From positions 113,103 through 177,102 of the forward strand of contig QCUL01000002.1 in NCBI GenBank assembly GCA_003210755.1: a stretch of DNA of 64,000 nucleotides. The letters are read 5' to 3'. The first letter of the stretch is position 1. Each line of letters begins with the position of its first letter. Under the pieces are notes generated by a model. That model was not told where the DNA came from and ran no database searches. It saw only the letters and a program-made list of their open reading frames with translations. Source of the stretch: Synechococcus sp. AG-679-C18 (GTDB lineage Bacteria; Cyanobacteriota; Cyanobacteriia; PCC-6307; Cyanobiaceae). The position numbers and the translations under genes are program-made. Of the stretch, positions 29,887-38,937 are shown piece after piece.

Positions 29887-30366
29887 ATGACAACTACTTC
29901 TTTGTCACCGTCATTGGCTGGTCCATCTCCATCAACACTTACAGCTTCTCTCATGGCGGCGAAGAAGGCTAAGGGTCTTTCCTTTGCTGATTTAGAAGCT
30001 GCTCTTGGTCTTGATGAGGTTTGGATTGCTTCTCTCTTTTATGGACAGGCCACTGCCTCGCCTGAAGAAGCGGAAAAGCTATCAACTTTATTGGCACTTG
30101 ATCCAGCTGTTACAGCAGCTTTGCAGGAATTCCCCACCAAAGGAAGCCTTGATCCGGTCATCCCTACAGATCCGTTGATTTATCGCTTTTATGAAATAAT
30201 GCAGGTCTATGGAATGCCTCTGAAAGATGTCATTCAGGAAAAATTTGGCGATGGCATCATGAGTGCAATTGATTTTACGATTGATGTTGATAAAGTTGAA
30301 GATCCAAAAGGTGATCGTGTAGAAATCACTATGTGCGGTAAATTTCTTCCTTATAAGAAATGGTAA
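29887..30366 (+). CDS. cynS: Cyanase (cyanate hydratase)
   Basis: Converts cyanate and bicarbonate to ammonia and CO2, giving nitrogen from cyanate. The N-terminal helical domain ([37 protein letters not shown]) is followed by the catalytic domain. The active-site Arg and Glu lie in [12 protein letters not shown] and the Ser in IMSAIDF. I start at the ATG at 29887 (159 aa), six codons into the longest frame. No cynABD transporter is next to it, unlike in some marine strains. It forms the left edge of the nitrogen cluster. Confidence 0.97.
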   Translation: MTTTSLSPSLAGPSPSTLTASLMAAKKAKGLSFADLEAALGLDEVWIASLFYGQATASPEEAEKLSTLLALDPAVTAALQEFPTKGSLDPVIPTDPLIYRFYEIMQVYGMPLKDVIQEKFGDGIMSAIDFTIDVDKVEDPKGDRVEITMCGKFLPYKKW

Positions 30367-30387
30367 TTCAATTTTTTAATTGAATCT

Positions 30388-30414
30388 AAAAAGCTCGGTT
30401 TTCCGGGCTTTTTT
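30388..30414 (+). terminator. Rho-independent terminator after cynS
   Basis: AAAAGCTCGG pairs with CCGGGCTTTT around a TTTT loop, with one G-T pair, and runs into T6. It sits 22 nt after the cynS stop and 6 nt before the convergent HEAT-like gene stop, so it may act in both directions. Confidence 0.85.
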
Positions 30415-30419
30415 ATGGC

Positions 30420-31133
30420 TCAATATTGTTGCTGTAATTGACGCAAGACTTGCAGGCGCCGATTCTCGTCTTTTAATTCAAGACTGAGTATCTTTAATGA
30501 TTGTTTGCTGTGAATTGTGGCCATGCATCCCAGAGCTTTTAGGGCTGAATGAGCGCTTTCATCTGATCCGTCTTGGACCAACAGAACTAGTCTGTTGCTG
30601 ATCTCGATTTCGTTTCGGCGTTGTAGGACGCGAATGCTGGCAATCACAACAGAATCTCGCCAATCTCGAAGAGTGTGTTCACATAATTCAATTAATTCTA
30701 AAGCTTGAAGTTGATGAGATTTGAAGCTCAGAAGATTTAACCCTGCGAGGCGTTCTGCTTGGCCAGGTAATTGCAATATCAGTTTGAATTGAGCAATCGA
30801 GAGTTCTGCACCCCAGCATCCCAATGCGTTGAGCAAAATGGCATCTGGATCATTGGATTGATCCAGTAGCGCGAGCAACCAGTCTCTCGCTTCAGGTTGA
30901 TGGCATAGCCCAGCTGCATGAATTAACTCTGGTTGGATTCCGTGCTGTTCAATCAGGGCGTTGATGATTGGCCAACCTGACTCCGCCAACATCCCCAAAC
31001 GTTCAGCTACGGCGAAACGGAGCTCATCAGAAAGGCTGGGAGAGAAAATTTCTCCCAGCCAGGCTGGATTCAGTGGAATCCGTCTTGCATTAGATAGCCG
31101 ATCCCAGAGGGTGGCTTCATCAATGGAACTCAT
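30420..31133 (-). CDS. HEAT-repeat-like helical protein in the nir operon
   Basis: 237 residues, almost entirely helical, with repeated hydrophobic/Ala-rich helix pairs such as LRFAVAERLGMLAESGWPIINALIEQHG, ARDWLLALLDQSNDPDAILLNALGCWG and ESAHSALKALGCMATIHSKQSLKILSLEL. This resembles HEAT/ARM or PBS-lyase-like repeats used as protein scaffolds. It follows the nitrite channel gene by 12 nt in the nirA-ORF-channel unit, so I infer a link to nitrite reductase activity or maturation. Cyanobacterial NirB, a helper linked to nirA, is one possible equivalent, but I cannot confirm homology. Confidence 0.7.
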   Translation of the reverse strand: MSSIDEATLWDRLSNARRIPLNPAWLGEIFSPSLSDELRFAVAERLGMLAESGWPIINALIEQHGIQPELIHAAGLCHQPEARDWLLALLDQSNDPDAILLNALGCWGAELSIAQFKLILQLPGQAERLAGLNLLSFKSHQLQALELIELCEHTLRDWRDSVVIASIRVLQRRNEIEISNRLVLLVQDGSDESAHSALKALGCMATIHSKQSLKILSLELKDENRRLQVLRQLQQQY

Positions 31134-31145
31134 TGAGTCCTTAAT

Positions 31146-32054
31146 TCAGCGGGCGCCTAGTTCAGCGGCCAGTTCACGTTCTAGTTTTTCATCATGCTCT
31201 GTTGGAAGCACATCGGAAACTTGGGTGCGATGGGTGCTGTAGAAAAGCATGCCGATAAACACCATTCCTCCAACGATATTCCCCAAGGTTACTGGTAAGA
31301 AATTCCAGAAAATCACTTTGTAGAAGGGAACCCCTGAACCAAGGATTGGTCCTGCGGTATGAAGAAATTGATTCACAACGATGTGTTCCATCCCCATTGT
31401 TTGGAAGGCTGTGATGGGTAACCAGCAGGCCAGTAATTTGCCTGGGACGCTTTTGCTAACAAGAGCCATAGTCACCCCGAGGCAAACTAACCAGTTGGCA
31501 ACAACGCCACGCAAAAATGCGAGGAAGAAACCCATGCTTCCAAGTGCCTCGTACTTTTTGACAACGTTGATCTGGTTTAAAGCAACAATTTTCTGAGCAA
31601 CGAGATCCCAAATAGGGGGTCCAACATTCTCAGCAGCAGCATCCATTGTTCCACTGGTGAGGCTTATGGCCATGATGATCGCCACCACAAGAGTGCCGAT
31701 GAAATTGCCAATCCATACCCATGTCCAGTTGCGGAATGTTGAACTCCAGCTGCATTTCCCGGCCCAAGTTGCCATGGGCAGCAGGGCGAAGTTCCCCGTA
31801 ACAAGCTCCATTCCGAACAGAACAATGCTGGCAAACCCAAAGGGGAAAAGGAGAGATCCCACAAATGGCAGTTTTGTCAGGATTCCAACGGTGAGGGCCA
31901 GGATCACAGCGAGGCCAAGAATGGCTCCCGAATAAAAACCACGAATCAGTAGATTCTTGATGCTGACAGTTGCTTTCTTGCCGCCGGCGGCAATCATGCC
32001 GTCGACTAATTCGTTTGGAAGGACATAGTCCATCTGGGACGCAGTTGCGCTCAT
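31146..32054 (-). CDS. Formate/nitrite transporter family channel (FocA/NirC-like)
   Basis: 302 residues with six hydrophobic helices and internal two-fold similarity, the FNT fold. GMELVTGNFALLPMATWAGK and the central-histidine segment GMEHIVVNQFLHTAGPIL (conserved His of the channel) identify the family. Its position directly downstream of nirA suggests nitrite import. It stands 36 nt after a 44-aa ORF and 12 nt before the HEAT-like gene. Confidence 0.92.
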   Translation of the reverse strand: MSATASQMDYVLPNELVDGMIAAGGKKATVSIKNLLIRGFYSGAILGLAVILALTVGILTKLPFVGSLLFPFGFASIVLFGMELVTGNFALLPMATWAGKCSWSSTFRNWTWVWIGNFIGTLVVAIIMAISLTSGTMDAAAENVGPPIWDLVAQKIVALNQINVVKKYEALGSMGFFLAFLRGVVANWLVCLGVTMALVSKSVPGKLLACWLPITAFQTMGMEHIVVNQFLHTAGPILGSGVPFYKVIFWNFLPVTLGNIVGGMVFIGMLFYSTHRTQVSDVLPTEHDEKLERELAAELGAR

Positions 32055-32090
32055 GGTTGGATTGTATGGGTGTTTATAAATAGGAAATGA

Positions 32091-32225
32091 TCAACCGCTG
32101 ATGCGATTCATCAGACGAGAGAAGTAATCCTGATCTTTTGGTTTTATTGCAACTGGTGCTTTGTCTGCTCCACTTGCACTGAACCAATTAATGAATCGAG
32201 AGAGGAAATCACCTGAGGGGGTCAT
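32091..32225 (-). CDS. Possible 44-aa protein between nirA and the nitrite channel
   Basis: ATG at 32225 to TGA at 32091 encodes 44 residues beginning MTPSGDFLSRFINWFSASG and ending DYFSRLMNRISG. The two ends echo each other (DFLSRFINxxSx / DYFSRLMNRISG), giving two amphipathic, aromatic-containing helices separated by a Lys/Pro linker. No strong ribosome binding site is seen. It fills most of the otherwise empty 267-bp gap in the nir operon, on the operon strand. Confidence 0.5.
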   Translation of the reverse strand: MTPSGDFLSRFINWFSASGADKAPVAIKPKDQDYFSRLMNRISG

Positions 32226-32321
32226 TGCTAAACAAGTAGGAAGTAAAAGTTGTGATTAAAATGACCATGGCTTCTGAATAAAGCACCACGGTTTTTTAAA
32301 AGTGTGAGTAATTCGGTGTGC

Positions 32322-33863
32322 CTAAGCTTTTGGCTTGGCTCCGAATCGTTCAATAAGTACCTGCCGTAAGACTTTTTGAATGTCTTCAGCGGGAATTGCT
32401 TTTTGGTGCACTTCACCAATTTGCGGATTGTTCCCTTGAGAACCTCCGATGCTCATGGTGTAGCCCTCTCCCATCTCTCCTTTGCTGTTCTTTGCTTTAG
32501 TGCCAGTGAGTCCAATGGCGCCCATAAACGCTTGCCCACAGGTATTAGGACATCCGGTCCAATGGATTTTGAGTTCTTCGGGAAGTTCGAGTTCAGCATC
32601 CAATTTTTCTGCCGCTGCAATCGCTTGATCTTTAGTGTTCGTGAGTCCAAAACTGCAATAGGTATTGCCAGTGCAGGAGACCGTTCCAGCAGCAACGGTT
32701 CCCGGGGTAAGGGGAAAACGATTCAACAACTGATCTGATTTAAATCCATCTAAATTAGATGAACTAATGCCTACAATAATAACATTTTGATCTTCTGTTA
32801 AGCGAACTTCTCCATTGCCATAGTCCAAACTTGCGGTTGCCAAATTGTGAAGATCATTTGCTGTCAAGCGTCCTACATTGACGTGCAACCCGGCAAAGAA
32901 TTCACCTTCTTCTTTTTGAGGATGAATTCCGTAATGAGAACGTGGTGTAGTGTTAAAAACTGAGCCAGGATCCATCTCGAGGGGGCCAAAAAGTTCTTCA
33001 ACCTTGCTCCTAAAGGTGTCGACTCCAAGCTGATCTAGATACATGCGGAATCGACCTTTGGGTCGTTTATCGCGTTCGCCATTGTCACGCCATAAACGAA
33101 TGACAGAATCCGTCATCTTGCATATTTCATCTTGTTTAACCCATGCATTTAGGGGAATGGCATAAGCATTCATCTGCGAGGAAAGAATTCCTCCAATCCA
33201 GACTCCAAAACCCATCACACCATTCTTCTCTACAGGGTGAAAGACGATATCGTTGTGGAGTAAGAAGTTGTCTTTCGCACCAGCAACCGCAGTATTCCAT
33301 TTGCGCGGAAGATTGGAATATTCGGGATTCCCCTCACAGTCATTAGTGAGAAAATTTTGCAATTCTGTTGTGAAGGGACGTGTATCGACAATCTCATTTG
33401 GATCGATACCTGCGAGCGGATTGCCTGTCACGTTCCTCGGGTTGTCAAATCCAGATTGGATAGAACTCAACCCAACTTCTTTGAGACGTTTTAGTATCTC
33501 CGGTAAATCATTAAGTAAAACCCCTCGCAACTGTAAATTTTGACGTGTTGTGATATCGCAGCTTCCATTCTCTCCGTAGCGTTCAACAATAGAGGCTACA
33601 ACTCTCAGCTGTTTATTATTGATTACGCCATTGGGTATTCGTAAGCGAAGCATAAACTTTCCTGGAGTTTTAGGTCGCCAAAACATTCCATACCATTTCA
33701 ATCGAAGTTGTAAATCGGTCTCATCAACTTCTTCCCATCCAATTCTTGCAAATTCATCAATTTCAGTCCCAACGAGAAGCCCATCTTTAGAGGCTTTCTT
33801 CTGCTCAATCTTGTTGAGTTTTTTGTCCTCTAGGAAGGGCCTTGCCGGAATTTGAATGCTCAT
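32322..33863 (-). CDS. nirA: Ferredoxin-nitrite reductase NirA
   Basis: Six-electron reduction of nitrite to ammonium with reduced ferredoxin. The 513 residues have the two-repeat sulfite/nitrite reductase fold. The siroheme-[4Fe-4S] cysteines lie in CTGNTYCSFGLTNTK and WTGCPNTCGQAFMG, and SCDITTRQNLQLRGV is the substrate-side segment. The siroheme genes are divergently encoded about 370 bp away. A candidate NtcA promoter lies upstream (33968-33981). Confidence 0.97.
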   Translation of the reverse strand: MSIQIPARPFLEDKKLNKIEQKKASKDGLLVGTEIDEFARIGWEEVDETDLQLRLKWYGMFWRPKTPGKFMLRLRIPNGVINNKQLRVVASIVERYGENGSCDITTRQNLQLRGVLLNDLPEILKRLKEVGLSSIQSGFDNPRNVTGNPLAGIDPNEIVDTRPFTTELQNFLTNDCEGNPEYSNLPRKWNTAVAGAKDNFLLHNDIVFHPVEKNGVMGFGVWIGGILSSQMNAYAIPLNAWVKQDEICKMTDSVIRLWRDNGERDKRPKGRFRMYLDQLGVDTFRSKVEELFGPLEMDPGSVFNTTPRSHYGIHPQKEEGEFFAGLHVNVGRLTANDLHNLATASLDYGNGEVRLTEDQNVIIVGISSSNLDGFKSDQLLNRFPLTPGTVAAGTVSCTGNTYCSFGLTNTKDQAIAAAEKLDAELELPEELKIHWTGCPNTCGQAFMGAIGLTGTKAKNSKGEMGEGYTMSIGGSQGNNPQIGEVHQKAIPAEDIQKVLRQVLIERFGAKPKA

Positions 33864-34237
33864 AGTACTGATGCTTGGTATGGGAATTCGTCAGTTGGCG
33901 AGTTTCCAGCACATCAGATTGTGCGTGCTGAGATGTTGTTTATAGCGATCTAGATGGAACTATTTCGGTATCGGTTGGAACCAAACTGATGATTACGAGC
34001 TCGGAATTTTGTTTGATTTGATACAAGCATATGCTTGAATTTCTGGCTCCATGGCTTTGTATTCACACGCAGGCATTTGATTCAGTACTGGCGTCCAATT
34101 TCACCAATCCAGCGAACCGCACCATTGCGAATCATGGACCAAACCCTTGCCATTGCTGCCAGGTCGCGATCAAAGTCATTCCGGAATCGTTGTGGTGTTC
34201 GCTTGATTCGAGCAGTTGCTTGCATGGGAGGGCGAGA
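33864..34237. promoter_or_regulatory. Divergent nirA / siroheme-gene regulatory region
   Basis: About 370 bp between divergent nirA and the CbiX-like gene. At 33968-33981 the minus strand reads GTT-N8-TAC, five of six bases of the NtcA box, and 23 nt further toward nirA stands TATAAA. A second five-of-six match (GTT-N8-TAC, 34011-34024) has no obvious -10 box. No ORF here looks real. Nitrogen control of nirA by NtcA is established in cyanobacteria; the exact site is inference. Confidence 0.45.
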
Positions 34238-34954
34238 ATGATCTCTGCGGTAGTTGGTCATGTAGTCATGAGTCGTATCCGCTCGACTACACCAGTTCAG
34301 GCGGTTCCTGATCCGTGGCCGTTGATACATAAGCGTGGTGAGTCCGCTTGCTCAGTTGGTCTTCGTTTGGTGATCCATGGGCGTTCTGGTGGCTTGGTTC
34401 CCCATTGCTTGCATCAGATTTCGGCTGCCGTCACTGAGCGACGTGGGGCCCCTGTCGAATTTGAAGTTCTGACCGCAGAGCTACCTACTGCGGCGCAGTG
34501 CGACTCGCAATGGCTTGTGCCCTTGCTTTTACTTCCGGGCAGCCATGTTCGAAGTGATGTCCCTCAGATTCGTGATCGTTTGAGAAACGAAGGTGTTGCG
34601 GTCAAATCCCTGCCCTTTCTTGGCTCCTGGGAATGTTGGTTGATGCTTATGTCGCAACGGATTGCTGATGTTGCGCTCCAGCATCCACATCTGGCACTGA
34701 TTCACCATCCGCTAAGACCGGGAGTATCGGATCGCTTTCTCAAGTCTTTACAACGTCGGTTAAAGCTGCCTTTGGTCCCGTTTGATGATTGGGAACGTTT
34801 TGCCAATGACCATCCCAGAACGATTCCATTCCCTCTTTCGTTAGCCCCCAATCGGATGTCGGAGGCGCTGCGTCAGGCTGGTGGTCTGCCATCCCTCCTT
34901 GAGGATCCTTCACTTCGGCAGGGTCTGATTAATTGTCTTGCTGCTTTGCCGTGA
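34238..34954 (+). CDS. CbiX/SirB-like sirohydrochlorin ferrochelatase
   Basis: 238 residues with the chelatase fold: RLVIHGRSGGLVPHCLHQISAAVTERRG supplies the first metal-binding His, and PLLLLPGSHVRSDVPQI the second conserved His region. CbiX-type proteins insert Fe2+ (or Co2+) into sirohydrochlorin. Here it precedes cobA with a 4-nt overlap and faces nirA, so iron insertion for siroheme is the likely role. The frame is open to 34031; I choose the ATG at 34238, preceded by GGGAGGG. The ATG ten codons later is an alternative. Confidence 0.82.
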   Translation: MISAVVGHVVMSRIRSTTPVQAVPDPWPLIHKRGESACSVGLRLVIHGRSGGLVPHCLHQISAAVTERRGAPVEFEVLTAELPTAAQCDSQWLVPLLLLPGSHVRSDVPQIRDRLRNEGVAVKSLPFLGSWECWLMLMSQRIADVALQHPHLALIHHPLRPGVSDRFLKSLQRRLKLPLVPFDDWERFANDHPRTIPFPLSLAPNRMSEALRQAGGLPSLLEDPSLRQGLINCLAALP

Positions 34955-35739
34955 CTGAGTCGACCATCACTGGAACCGTGTATCTCGTTGGTGCTGGGCC
35001 AGGTGATCCCGATCTTCTGACGGTTAAAGCCCATCGTCTACTTCAATGTTGTGATGCTCTGGTCTATGACTCGCTTGTCCCCACAGAGGTGCTCGATCTT
35101 GTGCCTGATTCATGTGAACGGCACTTTGTCGGTAAACGCCGTGGGCATCACTCAGTTCCTCAGCCCAGTACGAATTCAGTGCTCGTGGCATTGGGTAAGC
35201 GATATCAAACAGTTGTCCGTCTAAAGGGCGGGGATCCCTTTCTGTTCGGACGTGGTGGGGAAGAAGCTGCTTATCTTGCTTCGCATGGCATCTCAGTCCA
35301 GGTTGTACCTGGTGTTACGGCTGGTATCGCTGCCCCGGCTTATGCCGGAATACCTGTGACGCACAGGCGTGCTGGTTCGTCAGTCACGTTCGTGACAGGT
35401 CATGAGGAGATCGACAAGCGTCGCCCTTCAGTGAATTGGCGCGCTCTTGCGACTGCCAGTGATGGCCTGGTGATCTACATGGGTTTGCACAATCTTCCGC
35501 GGATTGCAGAGGAGTTGATCGCTGGTGGTCTTGATGAGGAGACGCCTGTTGCTGTAGTTCAACAGGGCACAGTTGCTGGCCAACGCTGCTTGAAGGCACC
35601 TCTAAGGGAGGTTGCAGCAGCCACGCGAACTGAACATTTTGCATCACCATCCATCGTTGTCGTGGGAGATGTGGTGAATCATCAGGTCACTGCCTGCTCA
35701 CCTGAGCCAGCGATGGTCACGATGCCAATTCCATTTTAA
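34951..35739 (+). CDS. cobA: Uroporphyrinogen-III C-methyltransferase (SUMT)
   Basis: Methylates uroporphyrinogen III twice with SAM to give precorrin-2, the entry to siroheme. The family motifs VYLVGAGPGDPDLLTVKAHRLL, RLKGGDPFLFGRGGEEA and VVPGVTAGIAAPAYAGIPVTHR are intact; 262 residues is normal for a stand-alone SUMT. The GTG start overlaps the CbiX-like stop (GTGA). No CysG-type dehydrogenase domain is present. Confidence 0.96.
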   Translation: MTESTITGTVYLVGAGPGDPDLLTVKAHRLLQCCDALVYDSLVPTEVLDLVPDSCERHFVGKRRGHHSVPQPSTNSVLVALGKRYQTVVRLKGGDPFLFGRGGEEAAYLASHGISVQVVPGVTAGIAAPAYAGIPVTHRRAGSSVTFVTGHEEIDKRRPSVNWRALATASDGLVIYMGLHNLPRIAEELIAGGLDEETPVAVVQQGTVAGQRCLKAPLREVAAATRTEHFASPSIVVVGDVVNHQVTACSPEPAMVTMPIPF

Positions 35740-35940
35740 ATCTGTCAATATGGAGCTAGTGATTGGAAACAAGGCTGCAACTAATTTCAGATCTGTGGTG
35801 CTGAGATCACTTGACTATCGCATTAACTTCAAGGTCCGTCGGTCAAACTGATTATGTGGATCAGATGGATTAAATCTATTGAGATATGAGCTGTTGTTGA
35901 TATGATTACGAAAGGAAAGTAAAAAGTTTCCAGAATAAAA
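35740..35940. other. Intergenic region after cobA
   Basis: About 200 A/T-rich bases after cobA with no convincing terminator. It probably holds the promoter of the small ORF at 35941. Nothing else is recognised. Confidence 0.4.
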
Positions 35941-36138
35941 GTGAGTAAAGCTTTTAAAATTATCTGGCACCTGGATGATTACAGAGCCTATTTGTTGGAT
36001 GAGATGAAACTCTCCCTTGGTGACGATTTAGTCAGCGACTCACCACTACTCTCCATGTCTTTGGGACGAAAGATGCGCTCTGCTTTGATTTGGAATCTCT
36101 ACAATCATTCTGCTCAGCCTTGTCCAACTGTTTTTTAA
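35941..36138 (+). CDS. Possible small protein (65 aa), unknown
   Basis: A GTG-started ORF of 65 codons, SKAFKIIWHLDDYRAYLLD... ending NHSAQPCPTVF, with two likely helices and no signal peptide. Composition is protein-like (Trp, Tyr, His present) and it is the only sizeable ORF between cobA and moaB. The ribosome binding site is weak (GAAAGGAAAG is too far upstream). The following 240 bases to moaB hold nothing I recognise. Confidence 0.4.
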   Translation: MSKAFKIIWHLDDYRAYLLDEMKLSLGDDLVSDSPLLSMSLGRKMRSALIWNLYNHSAQPCPTVF

Positions 36139-36384
36139 GGGTTGTTGCTAAAGGGCCTTTCAATCAAAGCCGCTAATCGAGGTGGAGGAATTGTTCAAGG
36201 TGAGTGATGCGGAAAGGAATGGAGTCTCCCACTAATAAAAACTGAAATTGAGAACGTGGGGTGTGGTCTCAAAAATTGTTCCTGAATCACTTTTAGGAGC
36301 TGTTCATCGTGGCAATGGAAACTCAGGAATCTGCCAGATCTGCTTGATTTTGGTCGGATCAGTTCTTTCGGACGATTCATTTGC

Positions 36385-36969
36385 CTAGGAAGGATCCAGG
36401 GCTGGTTGCCATGAGGCTTCGCGCAATCGCGGCAAGAGTTGGACGAGGTTGCAAGGACGGGTGTTTGTGTCCAGTTGGCTGGAAATAATCCTGTCCCAAG
36501 CCGTTTCAACCGCATCTAAAGAGCCAGGAAGAACAAAGACGATGGTGCCGTTTGCGACTCCAGCAAGGCAACGACTTTGCAGCGTGCTGGTGCCAATGCT
36601 CTCGTATGAAAGAGCACGGAACAGTTCTCCGAAGCCGTCGATGGTCTTGTCGAGTAAGGGAGCTACAGCCTCAGGAGTCCCATCTCGGCCTGTAAGCCCA
36701 GTACCTCCGCTAGTCATGACCACATCAATGGTTGGGTTGGCGATCCACTGACTCAGTTCTGATCGAATTTGATAACGATCATCAGGGCAGATCTTTCGAT
36801 CAGCCAGCTGATGGCCTGCGGCCGTTAGGCGTTGTTGCAGTGCGTCACCACTGCTGTCTTCCGCCCTAGTGCGTCGGTCGGAAATTGTGAGAAGAGCAAT
36901 TGAGAGGGCCAGCTCAGTATCACGCGCCTGTTCTGACGCTAAAACCAAACAGTGCTCGAGGTTGTCCAC
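36385..36969 (-). CDS. moaB: Molybdenum cofactor biosynthesis protein MoaB/MogA family
   Basis: 194 residues. The family binds molybdopterin and adenylylates it before metal insertion. ALLTISDRRTRAEDSSGD, the MTSGGTGLTGRDGTPEAVAPLL segment and VFVLPGSLDAVETAWD are diagnostic. The GTG start at 36969 lies one base from the ATG of moaD on the other strand, so promoters for both genes must lie inside coding sequence, or the true MoaB start is further in. Confidence 0.93.
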   Translation of the reverse strand: MDNLEHCLVLASEQARDTELALSIALLTISDRRTRAEDSSGDALQQRLTAAGHQLADRKICPDDRYQIRSELSQWIANPTIDVVMTSGGTGLTGRDGTPEAVAPLLDKTIDGFGELFRALSYESIGTSTLQSRCLAGVANGTIVFVLPGSLDAVETAWDRIISSQLDTNTRPCNLVQLLPRLREASWQPALDPS

Positions 36970-36970
36970 A

Positions 36971-37225
36971 ATGACGAAATCTCAGGAGAGATCCTTTCAA
37001 GTGTTGTTGTTTGCCTCTCTTCGTGATCAAGCTGGCTGGACGAAACAACGGGTAATGCTCCCCGACCAAGATCTTGTTACTGCTGAAGATGTATGGAGTC
37101 AGTTGCAACTTGGTCCTCGTCCCGCATCAGTGCAAATTGCGATTAATCGGGAGTTAGTGAGTCCGCAGACGTTGGTGCATGCCGGGGACGAAGTTGCGTT
37201 TCTTCCTCCATTTACTGGAGGTTGA
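36971..37225 (+). CDS. moaD: Molybdopterin synthase small subunit MoaD
   Basis: An 84-residue ubiquitin-like sulfur carrier. It ends in the required Gly-Gly (FLPPFTGG), which is thiocarboxylated and donates sulfur to precursor Z. The core (FQVLLFASLRDQAGW) is typical. I place the start at the ATG at 36971; the longer frame would run inside moaB. The stop is directly followed by the moaE ATG (TGAATG). Confidence 0.94.
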   Translation: MTKSQERSFQVLLFASLRDQAGWTKQRVMLPDQDLVTAEDVWSQLQLGPRPASVQIAINRELVSPQTLVHAGDEVAFLPPFTGG

Positions 37226-37666
37226 ATGGGTGTCATGCAAGAAAAGATCACCATCCAACTTCACAACACAATCTTTGATCCTTGGCTCCAATTGGCTGCT
37301 TGGTCGTCGCAGACTGCTGCTGCTGCAACATTTATTGGTCGTGTGCGGGAAGTTGCGCAGGACGGAAGGCCTCTAGAAGCTCTTGAGCTGACGCATTACC
37401 CAGGGATGTGTGAGGAGATCATCCGTCAGGATGCGCAACGCTTACTGATGGATCACGATGCCAGCTCAGTACTCGTACTTCATCGGGTTGGTCGCATGTT
37501 GCCTTCTGAGGTGATCGTTCTTGTGGCTGTCGAAGCTGATCTTCGTGGACCTGCTCAGCGTTGTTGCACGGCTTTGCTTGAGGCGATCAAGCATCAGGCT
37601 CCCTTTTGGAAGAGGGAATGGAGGGATGGACAGGGGACGTGGGTCAGTGGAAATACACCGTTATGA
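37226..37666 (+). CDS. moaE: Molybdopterin synthase large subunit MoaE
   Basis: The catalytic subunit that, with MoaD, puts two sulfurs on precursor Z to form molybdopterin. 146 residues contain AATFIGRVREVAQDGRPLEALELTHYPGM, the conserved VLVLHRVGRMLPSEVIVLVAV and the C-terminal PFWKREWRDG with the active-site Lys. It follows moaD without a gap, and converges on moeA, ending 9 nt from it. Confidence 0.95.
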   Translation: MGVMQEKITIQLHNTIFDPWLQLAAWSSQTAAAATFIGRVREVAQDGRPLEALELTHYPGMCEEIIRQDAQRLLMDHDASSVLVLHRVGRMLPSEVIVLVAVEADLRGPAQRCCTALLEAIKHQAPFWKREWRDGQGTWVSGNTPL

Positions 37667-37674
37667 ACCCATGC

Positions 37675-38937
37675 CTAGAAAAGACGGGTTCGAATCAGTT
37701 GTGCCCAAAGACTCTCACCTGTCTCCAACCGTCCTTTGTTTGCAGGAATTTCCAGTAGGAGATCTGCATTCAGCAGCGAACTAATACGGGACGAGGCTTG
37801 AGACGGACTAACCCGTGCCATGAGCTCACCTTGATGATTGACTTCGAGTCGAGCGCGGGCTAATTCGGGCCGTCCGGGTCGGCGAGGCAGAGGATTCGCA
37901 AGTGTGACTTTGACGCGTGGAAATAATTCAGGCTCTTGTTGACCTTCCATTATCTGCAAGGCGGGCCAGAGCAGTTGTAGGGCCGTAACTGCTGCTGCAA
38001 CTGGATTCCCGGGTAGACCGAAGAATGGCACCTCACTGTCTTTGTTGTGAAGGTGCCCGAATGCGAAGGGGCGACCTGGTTTGAGAAATAGTTTCCAAAA
38101 ACTGACTTGGCCTAGTTCGTTCACAAGGGCTCTGATCCAGTCACTGTCGCCGGCTGAAATACCGCCAGTGCTCACTACAACGTCGCATTCATTGCTGAGC
38201 TCTCTCAAGACTTGTCTCAGAGTTTCGGGTTGATCAGGGACGATGCGATGAGAGTGCACGACCTGATTGATGTTGCTTAAAATCGCCGCAAGAAGGGTGC
38301 CATTGCTTTCCCATATAGCTCCTGATGGACGATCTTTTCCCGCTGGGATGAGTTCATCACCGCTGATGAGTAGTCCAATGCGAGGTTGACGATGAATCTT
38401 GAGTGTGGCAATCCCGCAGCTTGCAAGCAGTCCGAGGTGGGAGGGTGTAAGGCGTTGCCCTTGGTCAATCAAACGGTCTCCAGCGCTGCATTCTTCGTCT
38501 TCGGCTCGGATCCAGGCTTGATCAGACGCTTCACGCAACAAGGTCAATCGATTTCTGTTGTTTTCTACGATCTCCTGGGGTAAAACCCAACCGGCTCCCT
38601 CCGGTAGGGGTGCCCCGGTCAAGATGCGAACTGCTTCCCCTGCTTTTAAGGCTTGACGGAACGGAGATCCAGGAGCTGATCGACCTTGAACAATCCATTG
38701 GCTCCCAACTGTTGGTTGATGCTCTTGGCCCAAGGCATACCCGTCCATGATTGAGGCTCTGAACCCTGGAATCGAGGTAATGGCTTCTACCGACTTGGCA
38801 TTAACGCGGCCCAGAGCTTGATCAAGGGAGACGTTTATTGGTTCATTGATTGGGCTGATGGCCTGGAGGAGCTGTTCTCGTGCCTTGGTGAGATGAAGCC
38901 CTTCTCGTCCATAGGGGTCAACGGGACCAGGCACCAT
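37675..38937 (-). CDS. moeA: Molybdopterin molybdenumtransferase MoeA
   Basis: Inserts molybdate into adenylylated molybdopterin. 420 residues show the four MoeA domains: N-terminal [13 protein letters not shown], a second segment [20 protein letters not shown], the MogA-like domain with [14 protein letters not shown] and [19 protein letters not shown], and a C-terminal beta domain. Its start overlaps the moaC stop by 20 nt on the same strand. Confidence 0.96.
   Translation of the reverse strand: MVPGPVDPYGREGLHLTKAREQLLQAISPINEPINVSLDQALGRVNAKSVEAITSIPGFRASIMDGYALGQEHQPTVGSQWIVQGRSAPGSPFRQALKAGEAVRILTGAPLPEGAGWVLPQEIVENNRNRLTLLREASDQAWIRAEDEECSAGDRLIDQGQRLTPSHLGLLASCGIATLKIHRQPRIGLLISGDELIPAGKDRPSGAIWESNGTLLAAILSNINQVVHSHRIVPDQPETLRQVLRELSNECDVVVSTGGISAGDSDWIRALVNELGQVSFWKLFLKPGRPFAFGHLHNKDSEVPFFGLPGNPVAAAVTALQLLWPALQIMEGQQEPELFPRVKVTLANPLPRRPGRPELARARLEVNHQGELMARVSPSQASSRISSLLNADLLLEIPANKGRLETGESLWAQLIRTRLF

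Noticed and set aside
36195..36515. 106-codon minus-strand ORF near moaB
   Set aside because: It overlaps moaB in another frame and reads as random sequence.
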